Assembly (NCBI GenBank): GCA_029261855.1
Contig: JAJDAN010000042.1
Span: 124,001 to 188,000, forward strand
From: Deltaproteobacteria bacterium
GTDB lineage: Bacteria > Myxococcota_A > UBA9160 > UBA4427
Direction: 5' to 3'
DNA length: 64,000 nucleotides
Below are positions 42,224 through 49,025 of this stretch, in pieces (position 1 is the stretch's first letter; each line of letters begins with the position of its first letter). Below the pieces are notes generated by a model. The model made no database searches and had not been told where the DNA came from. It saw only the letters and a list, made by a program, of their open reading frames with translations. The translations under genes were made by a program, and so were the position numbers.

Positions 42224-43029
42224 CTGACGACGCGACGGCAGACACAGCGGGGGAGAAGCCAGGGCGACGGTCCCAACTGCTGAAGGTCGCAGGCGGCATC
42301 GTCGCGATCGCCGCGGTCCTGTTGCTGGCGCGGGAAGCCGGCCAGTACGTTCCTGCCCTGGCGGAATGGGTAGACGGCCTGGGCTTCTGGGGACCCCTCG
42401 CATTCATCCTCGCCTACGCGGTCGCTGTCGTGGCGTTCGTGCCCGGTGCGCTGCTCACCCTGGCGGGCGGCGCCATCTTCGACCTGTTGTGGGGCACCGT
42501 CTACGTCTTCATCGCGGCGGTCCTGGGTTCGTCGGCGGCGTTCCTCGTGTCGCGCTACCTGGCGCGTGGCGCCGTGGAAAAACGGCTGCAGGGGAACGCG
42601 CGCTTCGACGCGCTCGACCGCGCCATCGCCGGCCAGGGCCTGAAGATCGTGTTCTTGTTGCGCCTGTCTCCGGCCTTTCCGTTCTCGTTCCTCAACTACG
42701 CGATCGGCCTCACCCGCATCAGCTTCCGCGACTATCTGCTGGCGTCCGTCGGCATGCTCCCGGGAACGGTGCTCTACGTCTACTACGGCAAGCTCGCGGG
42801 GGATGTCGCCGCACTGGCGAGCGGCACGGCGACCGAACGCGGTGCGGGCTACTACGCCGTGCTCGGCATCGGCCTGCTGGCCACCGTGGCCGTCACGGCG
42901 CTGGTCACCCGGATTGCACGTCGCGCCCTGCAAGAGGCGACCGACTCCAATCTGGCCGCAGGCGCTGATCTGACCGCAGGCGCCGATTCAGCCGCCGCAG
43001 GCGCGGCGGGCGAGGAGAGCACCGAATGA
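42220..43029 (+). CDS. TVP38/TMEM64-family (VTT domain) membrane protein
   Basis: A 269-residue membrane protein with about five hydrophobic segments. FVPGALLTLAGGAIFDLLWGTVYVFIAAVLGSSAAFLVSRYLARG and LRLSPAFPFSFLNYAIGLTRISFRDYLLASVGMLPGTVLYVYYG are the VTT/SNARE-associated signatures seen in DedA/TVP38 proteins. Possible roles are lipid scrambling or transport. ATG overlaps the arsS stop (ATGA) with GCAGGAGG upstream. The C-terminal tail has an 18-bp coding repeat (LAAGADLTAGAD). Confidence 0.92.
   Translation: MTDDATADTAGEKPGRRSQLLKVAGGIVAIAAVLLLAREAGQYVPALAEWVDGLGFWGPLAFILAYAVAVVAFVPGALLTLAGGAIFDLLWGTVYVFIAAVLGSSAAFLVSRYLARGAVEKRLQGNARFDALDRAIAGQGLKIVFLLRLSPAFPFSFLNYAIGLTRISFRDYLLASVGMLPGTVLYVYYGKLAGDVAALASGTATERGAGYYAVLGIGLLATVAVTALVTRIARRALQEATDSNLAAGADLTAGADSAAAGAAGEESTE
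42952..43008. repeat. 18-bp coding tandem repeat at the end of the TVP38 gene
   Basis: CTGGCCGCAGGCGCTGAT is followed by CTGACCGCAGGCGCCGAT and a third degenerate unit, encoding LAAGAD-LTAGAD-SAAAGA. Confidence 0.8.
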
Positions 43030-44558
43030 CCCTCCAGCACGACTCCTGGGACGAGACGCTCCTGGGCAACGTCCATCCCCGGGACTGGACGAACCCGAGG
43101 CCCGCGAGCCGCTACGACCTCGTCGCCATCGGCGCCGGGACGGCGGGATTGATCGCCGCATCGGGAGCCGCGGGCCTCGGAGCGCGAGTCGCGTTGATCG
43201 AACGCACCCACATGGGGGGCGACTGCTTGAACGTCGGTTGCGTTCCGTCCAAGGCGCTGCTGCGTTCGGCCCACGTGGCGGCCGAGGTGCGCGATGCGGG
43301 CCGCTACGGCATTCGAGTACCCGGCGACATCGAGGTCGACTTCCCGGCGGTCATGCGCCGCATGAGAGAGGTGCGAGCGAGCATCAGCCCCGTGGACTCG
43401 GTGGCGCGCTATTCCGGTGAGCTCGGCATCGACGTCTTCCTCGGCGACGCGCGCTTCGCGAACCCCGGCGAGATCGAGGTCGACGGCGCGCGCTTGCGCT
43501 TCAAGAAGGCCGTCATCGCCACGGGTGCACGGCCCTTCGTGCCGCCGATCGACGGACTCGAGGACGCCGGCTACCAGACGAACGAGACGATCTTCGACCT
43601 CGAGAAGCTGCCACAGCGGCTGCTCGTGCTCGGCGGCGGGCCCATCGGTTGCGAGCTGGCTCAGGCGTTTCGACGCTTCGGGTCGAAGGTCACGCTGGTC
43701 GAGATGGGTGAGCAGTTCCTGGCGCGGGAAGACCCCGACGCGGCGGCGATCCTGCGCGATGCGTTCGAGCGCGACGGCATCGACGTCCGACTCGGGACGA
43801 CGTTGCGCAAGGTCTCCGGCGCCGCGGTCTCGGGCAACGGGACCACCGTCGACAAGATCGTGACCCTCGAATCGTCCGACGGCACCAGCGAGACGCTCGC
43901 GGTCGACGACATCCTGGTCGCGGTCGGTCGCGTACCGAACGTCGCGGGAATGGGGCTCGAGGAAGCGGGTGTCGAGTTCGACGCCCGCACGGGGGTCACC
44001 GTCGACGACCACCTGCGCACCACCAGCCGCCGCATCTTCGCCGCGGGCGATGTCGCTCTCCGCACCCAGTTCACCCACGCCGCTGACTATTCCGCGCGCA
44101 TCGTGATCCAGAATGCGCTGTTCTTCGGCCGCAAGAAGCTGTCGGCCCTGAACATCCCCTGGTGCACCTACACGTCCCCGGAGATCGCCCACGTCGGTCT
44201 GTATCCGCGGGACGCCGAGGCGCAGGGAATCGAGATCGACAGCTACCAGCGCGACCTCCGTGAGGTCGACCGCGCCATCGCCGAGGGCAACCCCGAGGGC
44301 TTCGTCAAGATCCACACCCGCAAGGGCGGCGACAAGATCGTCGGTGCCACGATCGTCGCGCAGCACGCGGGCGATCTGATCAGCGAGGTCAGCGTGGCGA
44401 TGGCCGCCGGGCTCGGTCTCGGAGGAATCTCGAACGTCATTCACCCCTACCCCACCCAGGCGGACGCCATCCGGCAGGCGGGCGGGGCCTATACGCGCAC
44501 GAGACTGACGCCAGGAATCGAACGCGTATTCGGCTGGATCCTGCGGCTGCAGCGCTAG
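43026..44558 (+). CDS. Mercuric-reductase-like FAD-dependent pyridine nucleotide disulfide oxidoreductase
   Basis: 510 residues, class I FAD disulfide reductase: YDLVAIGAGTAGLIAASGAAGLGARVALIE, THMGGDCLNVGCVPSKALLRS (redox-active CxxxxC), LLVLGGGPIGCELAQAFRRFGSKVTLVEM for NAD(P)H, RRIFAAGDVA and the C-terminal dimer domain with HPYPTQADAIRQAGGAY. The N-terminal HMA domain and C-terminal Cys pair of true MerA are absent, so mercury reduction is not supported. A 28-residue N-terminal extension precedes the Rossmann fold. It overlaps the TVP38 gene by ATGA; TVP38-MerA-like pairs are common, usually of unknown role. Confidence 0.92.
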   Translation: MTLQHDSWDETLLGNVHPRDWTNPRPASRYDLVAIGAGTAGLIAASGAAGLGARVALIERTHMGGDCLNVGCVPSKALLRSAHVAAEVRDAGRYGIRVPGDIEVDFPAVMRRMREVRASISPVDSVARYSGELGIDVFLGDARFANPGEIEVDGARLRFKKAVIATGARPFVPPIDGLEDAGYQTNETIFDLEKLPQRLLVLGGGPIGCELAQAFRRFGSKVTLVEMGEQFLAREDPDAAAILRDAFERDGIDVRLGTTLRKVSGAAVSGNGTTVDKIVTLESSDGTSETLAVDDILVAVGRVPNVAGMGLEEAGVEFDARTGVTVDDHLRTTSRRIFAAGDVALRTQFTHAADYSARIVIQNALFFGRKKLSALNIPWCTYTSPEIAHVGLYPRDAEAQGIEIDSYQRDLREVDRAIAEGNPEGFVKIHTRKGGDKIVGATIVAQHAGDLISEVSVAMAAGLGLGGISNVIHPYPTQADAIRQAGGAYTRTRLTPGIERVFGWILRLQR

Positions 44559-44657
44559 AGGGCGCTCGCGCGTCGACCTTGACCGGACGCTACCAACGGG
44601 GACCGGCAACGAAGTCGGGACCTCAGCAGCCGAGTCCGGTCGGACGATGAGACCGTC

Positions 44658-46295
44658 GTGCTGTATGACCTCGGTCTGATCGCGAGCGTTGCCCTGGGTG
44701 CCTGGTTGGCGCTCGACGTCGCCATGGCGGAAAGCTGGAGACGGCGATCCATCTCCCTCGGCGTGATGGGCGCGACGGGCGCGGTCTGGGCAGCGTGCGA
44801 GCTGATCATCCACACCGCAGACACCCCCGGCGAGCTCGCCGCGATCCGTCGCCTGCTCTACCTGTCCGTCGCTGCATCGACCTTCGCCTGGTACTGGGTG
44901 GCCGTCGAAGCCGACGCGCCGCGCTGGTACCGCCGCTGGCGGGGCTGGGTCGCTCTGCCGTTGATTCCGCTCGCGTTGGCCTGGTCGACGCTGTGGTGGG
45001 CCCCCGACGGCACGCTGATCTCTCTCTACACCGCGGATCCGGCCCACGGACCGCTGTGGATCGCCTGGGCTGGCATCAACTGGACGCTCGCCTGCACCGG
45101 GCTCTTCTACTACATGCGCGCTTGCCTGCGACTGCGACGAGACGACCAGAGCCGCGCGCACGCGCTGGCCGCCGCCGTCACCCTGCCGCTGATCGGGAAC
45201 GTCGCGTACGCCATGGGCTGGATCGACGTCGACCTCGCCCCCTGCCTGTTCGGACCCGTCGCGCTGTTCATCCGCTTCGGCGTGGTCGATCTCGGCCTTG
45301 CCAACTACCTGCCCCTCGCGCGCAGCGACATCCTCGAGCAGCTCGAAGCCGGCGTGGTCGTCGCGGACCTGAGCGGGCGCGTGCTGGATTCGAACGCATC
45401 CGCGGCACGGCTGCTGGGTGTACCCGAGTTGCGCGGCAAGCAGCTCGACGATCTCACCCGCGACCTCACCACCGGGATCGAGGTCCTGAGATTCCCCCTC
45501 GAGAGTCACTACTCACAGACGGGTCAGGCCGCGGTCCTGACGGACCGGCGCGAGACCGTCGAGGCCGAACAACGACTGCAGCTGGCGGGCCGCCTCGAGG
45601 CCATCGGTTCGCTGACGGCGGGCATCGCCCACGAGGTCAACAATCCGCTCGCCTACATCTGCGCGAACCTGAACTCGGTCGAGAAGCTCGTAAGCGAGCT
45701 GACCCGCCCCGAGATCCGGTCGCGCCTGCCCGAGGACCTGCAACGTCTCGTCGAGGACGGAGCCGACGGTCTGGCCGACGCCCAGGAAGGCTTCCAGCGG
45801 ATTTCCCAGCTGGTCGCGCGTCTCAAGGGCTTCGCGCGACGCCCGGAGGCGACCGCGGATGGTCTCACCCACCTCGCCGAGGTCTGTCGCAAGGCCGCGT
45901 CGATGGCGGGGGTGGGCCTGTCCGAAGGCGCGATTCGCGTCGAAGTCGCGGACGACGTGATGGTCCGGGCCAGCGACGACGTCGTCACGCAGATCCTGCT
46001 GAACCTGATGCTCAACGCCGTCCAGGCCAGCGACGACGACCCGCGCATCGAGGTCAGCCTGACCCGACGCGCCGGTGAGATCGAGCTACAGGTTGCCGAC
46101 CGGGGCGAGGGGATCGACGAAGACGCCCTCGACCAGGTCTTCGACCCCTTCTTCACGACCAAGAGATCGGGCAGCGGTCTGGGGCTGAGCCTCAGCTTCG
46201 ACATGGCGCGACGCCTGGGCGGTCGCATCGAGGCCGCCAACCGCGAGGCCGGTGGCGCGGTCTTCTCGCTCTTCCTGCCCGACGCGCCTGCCTGA
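44658..46295 (+). CDS. Orphan sensor histidine kinase with 7TM input domain
   Basis: 545 residues. The first ~220 residues hold about seven hydrophobic segments (histidine kinase N-terminal 7TM type). A PAS-like domain follows (SDILEQLEAGVVVADLSGRVLDSNASAARLLGVPE), then HisKA-type GSLTAGIAHEVNNPLAYICANL with the phosphorylated His, and HATPase_c with LLNLMLNAVQASDD (N box), VADRGEGIDED (G1), FFTTKRSGSGLGLSLS (F/G2). No response regulator is adjacent. GTG start. It is convergent with the anti-sigma gene, five bases apart. Confidence 0.94.
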   Translation: MLYDLGLIASVALGAWLALDVAMAESWRRRSISLGVMGATGAVWAACELIIHTADTPGELAAIRRLLYLSVAASTFAWYWVAVEADAPRWYRRWRGWVALPLIPLALAWSTLWWAPDGTLISLYTADPAHGPLWIAWAGINWTLACTGLFYYMRACLRLRRDDQSRAHALAAAVTLPLIGNVAYAMGWIDVDLAPCLFGPVALFIRFGVVDLGLANYLPLARSDILEQLEAGVVVADLSGRVLDSNASAARLLGVPELRGKQLDDLTRDLTTGIEVLRFPLESHYSQTGQAAVLTDRRETVEAEQRLQLAGRLEAIGSLTAGIAHEVNNPLAYICANLNSVEKLVSELTRPEIRSRLPEDLQRLVEDGADGLADAQEGFQRISQLVARLKGFARRPEATADGLTHLAEVCRKAASMAGVGLSEGAIRVEVADDVMVRASDDVVTQILLNLMLNAVQASDDDPRIEVSLTRRAGEIELQVADRGEGIDEDALDQVFDPFFTTKRSGSGLGLSLSFDMARRLGGRIEAANREAGGAVFSLFLPDAPA

Positions 46296-46300
46296 GACGA

Positions 46301-46549
46301 TCAGCTCGTCTGCTGCTTGCGCGCCGCCAGGATCGCCTGGATCAGCTGCTCCGGGACTTCCGCCGGCGGAGGGCCGTTCTCGTCCTGACAGGCGAAGCGC
46401 CCCAGCCGGATGGTGTCCCGATAGGTGTCGAGGTACGTCTCACACGGCGGGCACAGACGCATGTGTTCTTCGAAGACACGCGTCGGCTCGGACTCGAGAT
46501 CTCCCTCGATGTAGGACATCAGGAAATCGACGAACTCCCGACAGTTCAT
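46301..46549 (-). CDS. Zinc-binding anti-sigma factor (ZAS/zf-HC2), soluble
   Basis: 82 residues: NCREFVDFLMSYIEGDLESEPTRVFEEHMRLCPPCETYLDTYRDTIRL carries HxxxCxxC with an upstream Cys, the ZAS motif. No membrane segment, so a cytoplasmic (possibly redox- or metal-responsive) anti-sigma. ATG overlaps the stop of the sigma gene (ATGA), which fixes its partner. Confidence 0.9.
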   Translation of the reverse strand: MNCREFVDFLMSYIEGDLESEPTRVFEEHMRLCPPCETYLDTYRDTIRLGRFACQDENGPPPAEVPEQLIQAILAARKQQTS

Positions 46550-47163
46550 CTCGACTCCTCGGCATCGTCTGCGCCCGATCTGGAGAAGTGTTCGTCGAGG
46601 AGCTGACGCAATGCCTGCCGGGCGCGGTGCAGGCGCGTCTTGACGGCCGCCTTCGAGAGGCCCAGGGCCTCGGCGGTTTGCTCGGTATCGAATTCTTCGA
46701 TGTCGCGAAGGAGCAGAACGGTTCGGTAGGGGTCGGGAAGCTTCTCGATGGCCTCTCGAACCAGGATTCTCGTCTCTCCGCGCTCGATCAGGCGGTCCGC
46801 GCCGTCCCAGCCTGCCCCGGACACGTGCAGGTGCCCGTTCTCGGCGAAGCGGGGCAGCAGGTCGTCGATGCTCTCCTCGGGCTTGCGCCGACGGGTGCGC
46901 AGCTTCATGAGGCAGGCGTTGACCACGATCCGGTGGAGCCAGGTCGACAGGCGCGCATCCCCGTCGAAGCGATCCATCGCCCGAAACGCCGAGACGAACG
47001 CCTCCTGGACGGCCTCGCGCGCGTCGTCGTCGTTGCCCATGAAGCGCCGGGCGACTGCCAGCATGCGACCCGAGTGTGTCCGCACGAGGACCTCGTACGC
47101 GCTCTCGTCGGCGGCCCGCAGGCCGGCGAGCAGCTTCGCCTCGTCGGGGTCCGGGGCCTTCAC
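46546..47163 (-). CDS. ECF-family RNA polymerase sigma factor
   Basis: 205 residues. Region 2: YEVLVRTHSGRMLAVARRFMGNDDDAREAVQEAFVSAFRAMDRFDGDARLSTWLHRIVVNACLMKLR. Region 4: LPDPYRTVLLLRDIEEFDTEQTAEALGLSKAAVKTRLHRARQALRQLL. GTG start at 47163 overlaps the ArsC-like gene stop (GTGA); the longer track start is inside that gene. A soluble ZAS anti-sigma is coupled downstream. The trigger is unknown; linkage to a thiol-dependent reductase suggests oxidative or metalloid stress. Confidence 0.94.
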   Translation of the reverse strand: MKAPDPDEAKLLAGLRAADESAYEVLVRTHSGRMLAVARRFMGNDDDAREAVQEAFVSAFRAMDRFDGDARLSTWLHRIVVNACLMKLRTRRRKPEESIDDLLPRFAENGHLHVSGAGWDGADRLIERGETRILVREAIEKLPDPYRTVLLLRDIEEFDTEQTAEALGLSKAAVKTRLHRARQALRQLLDEHFSRSGADDAEESR

Positions 47164-47525
47164 AGCAGCTCGAGCACGTCCTCGGGCGGTCGGCCGATCG
47201 CCGCCCGGCTCCCGCGGACGAGAATGGGCCGTTCCATCAAGATCGGAGCGGACGCCGTCGCGGCGAGGATCTCGTCGTCGCTGCTCTCGGCGCTGCAACC
47301 CGCCTCGCGGAATGCCGCTTCCTGCTTGCGGATGAGATCCGACACCGGACGCCCGAGCCGTTCGACGAGGCTCGCGAGTTCCTCTTTCGAAAGCGGGTCC
47401 TTCAGGTACTCGCGAACGGCGAACGCGACACCCTTCTCTTCGAGCAGCGCGAGCGTCGCGCGGCTCTTCGAGCAGCGCGGGTTGTGGAGGAGCAACAGCT
47501 CGTCATCGGATGCGGGGAGCAGCAT
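47160..47525 (-). CDS. ArsC/Spx-family arsenate-reductase-like thioredoxin-fold protein
   Basis: 121 residues. LLLLHNPRCSKSRATLALLEEKG contains the ArsC active Cys in HNPxCxxS/R context. YLKDPLSKEELASLVERLG, LIRKQEAAFREAG and RPILVRGSRAAIGRPPEDVLELL complete the glutaredoxin-coupled ArsC/YfgD pattern. Many members are not proven arsenate reductases. Its stop overlaps the ECF sigma gene start, making it the first gene of the operon. Confidence 0.92.
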   Translation of the reverse strand: MLLPASDDELLLLHNPRCSKSRATLALLEEKGVAFAVREYLKDPLSKEELASLVERLGRPVSDLIRKQEAAFREAGCSAESSDDEILAATASAPILMERPILVRGSRAAIGRPPEDVLELL

Positions 47526-47612
47526 GGCCCGACGCTACCGCCTCTGCGAGACTGCGCACCCCCATCGGACTCCCATCGTACTCCCACCGTAGTAGGAGGG
47601 CCTGAGCAAGCC

Positions 47613-48152
47613 ATGTCTCTGCTGACACGCATCCTGGGAACCCTGCTGTCGTCTGGCGACGCGGCAACCGGCGACGACCCCGACAGCCTGCGACGCATCG
47701 CCGCAGAGTTCGAGGCGCTGCCGCCCGAACGGGCGCGCTTCCTCGCTGCCTTCACCTACGTGCTCGCCCGGGTGGCCCACGCCGACCTGCAGGTCGACGC
47801 CGACGAGCTTCGGCAGATGGAGCGCACCCTCGTCGACCTCGGCGAGCTGTCCGAGAACGAGGCGCGTCTGGCCGTCCAGACGGCCGTCGATCGGGCGGTC
47901 CGGGTCGGTGCCAGCGACAACTACCTGGTGACCCGCGAGCTGCGCCGCATGACCGAGAAGCCAGAGCGCGTGCGCCTGATGCGGAGCCTGCTCGCCGTCG
48001 CCGCTGCGGACGACAGCATCACCGCGACCGAGAGCCGCGAGCTCACGTCCATCGGCGAGGAGCTGGGCTTCAGCCGCGGCGAGATCAGCGCCCTGCGCTT
48101 CGAGTTCCGGGACAAGCTCGCAGAAACGAAGAAGCTCGAGAACGAGCGCTAG
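47613..48152 (+). CDS. TerB-family (tellurite resistance / DjlA-like) protein
   Basis: 179 residues, all-helical TerB fold: ERARFLAAFTYVLARVAHADLQVDADELRQMERTLVDLGELSENEARLAVQTAV and LMRSLLAVAAADDSITATESRELTSIGEELGFSRGEISALRFEFRDKL. The repeated acidic A(H/D)ADxxVxxxE motifs are typical metal-binding positions. AGGAGGG lies upstream of ATG at 47613. It is divergent from the ArsC operon and ends just before the 25-bp tandem array. Confidence 0.88.
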   Translation: MSLLTRILGTLLSSGDAATGDDPDSLRRIAAEFEALPPERARFLAAFTYVLARVAHADLQVDADELRQMERTLVDLGELSENEARLAVQTAVDRAVRVGASDNYLVTRELRRMTEKPERVRLMRSLLAVAAADDSITATESRELTSIGEELGFSRGEISALRFEFRDKLAETKKLENER

Positions 48153-48163
48153 GCCCTCACGAG

Positions 48164-48313
48164 GCGCCCGCGGCTAGTTCCTCACAAAGCGCCTGCGGCT
48201 AGTTCCGAACCAAGCGCCTGCGGCTAGTTCCTCACAAAGCGCCTGCGGCTAGTTTCGAACCAAGCGCCCGCGGCTAGTTCTTCACAAGGCGCCTGCGGCT
48301 AGTTTCGAACCAA
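48164..48313. repeat. 25-bp tandem repeat, six units, alternating two types, spanning a stop codon
   Basis: Units start at 48164, 48189, 48214, 48239, 48264 and 48289, each exactly 25 bp, beginning GCGCCTGCGGCTAG or GCGCCCGCGGCTAG. They alternate TTCCTCACAAA-type and TTCCGAACCAA-type endings, so the higher-order period is 50 bp x3. On the minus strand the units read TTGGTTCGAAACTAG and TTTGTGAGGAACTAG. Unit 48289-48313 provides the last codons and TAG of the RecA-like gene. Confidence 0.97.
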
Positions 48314-48982
48314 CAAGAGCGTCTTCGGGTCGAGCGCCACGTGCAGCTCGCTCAGGTCCGGGTTGTCGTGGTCCTTGAGCGCGCGCAGCACCACCGAGCC
48401 GTCTCCGGGCTCGAGTGCCAGCACGACGCTGACGATGTCGTCCAGCGCCTTCACCTCTTCGGGAATGCCCGTGACCTGCTCGCCCGACGTGGCGAACGAC
48501 AGCCACACCTCGGCGGCCAGCTCCGTGGCCAACGCGCCGACATCGAGCAGGTCCTCGCGACTGATCTCCTCGAGCCCCTCGATCAGGATCAGACTCGGCT
48601 TCGACCCCGCCTCGGACTCGACCTTGACCGCGTCCCGCAACTTGGCCGCGCTGAAGCCCGAGGGCGCGTAGGCTCGGATGCTGCGGTGTTGGTCGACTTC
48701 CGTGTGGGTCGCCGCCGCGTCATCCAGGTGCGTCGAGGACGCGAGCTCTTCATAGACCGTGTCGTAGTGCGCGCGAACGTGGGAGACGGTCTGATCGAGG
48801 GCCACGTGGAGGACGGTGCCCTGGCGCAGCAGCTCGTCCAGAGCGACGCCCACGAGGAACGGTGTCTTGCCGACGCCGTGGCCTGCCACCAGCACGCCGA
48901 TGTTGCCGATGCCGAGGCCGCCGTTGAGACCCTTCTCGAGCAGTCTCAACGGGCTCCGTGCGTTTACGAACTTGCGATACAT
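48299..48982 (-). CDS. RecA/KaiC-like P-loop ATPase of unknown function
   Basis: 227 residues. MYRKFVNARSPLRLLEKGLNGGLGIGNIGVLVAGHGVGKTPFLVGVALDELLRQG contains a Walker A (GHGVGKT). SLILIEGLEEI is a Walker-B-like strand, and AEVWLSFATSGEQVTG resembles the RecA-fold sensor region. There is no DNA-binding or second domain. The last residues LVRN and the TAG lie in the first unit of the 25-bp tandem array. EF-G lies 43 bases upstream in the same direction. A KaiC-like ATP-dependent regulator is an inference. Confidence 0.8.
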   Translation of the reverse strand: MYRKFVNARSPLRLLEKGLNGGLGIGNIGVLVAGHGVGKTPFLVGVALDELLRQGTVLHVALDQTVSHVRAHYDTVYEELASSTHLDDAAATHTEVDQHRSIRAYAPSGFSAAKLRDAVKVESEAGSKPSLILIEGLEEISREDLLDVGALATELAAEVWLSFATSGEQVTGIPEEVKALDDIVSVVLALEPGDGSVVLRALKDHDNPDLSELHVALDPKTLLLVRN

Positions 48983-49025
48983 GCATCTACCTCTGCGAGC
49001 CGGCGCGCTGCGCCGCAGCTCGGCT

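Noticed and set aside
43026-44558. True mercuric reductase
   Set aside because: No N-terminal HMA domain, no C-terminal Cys pair and no mer genes nearby.
42852-45509. 885-codon antisense ORF across three genes
   Set aside because: Covers the MerA-like gene and parts of its neighbours, all with clear motifs on the plus strand.
48164-48313. Possible CRISPR-like array (25-bp units)
   Set aside because: Units are contiguous with no unique spacers and no cas genes nearby.
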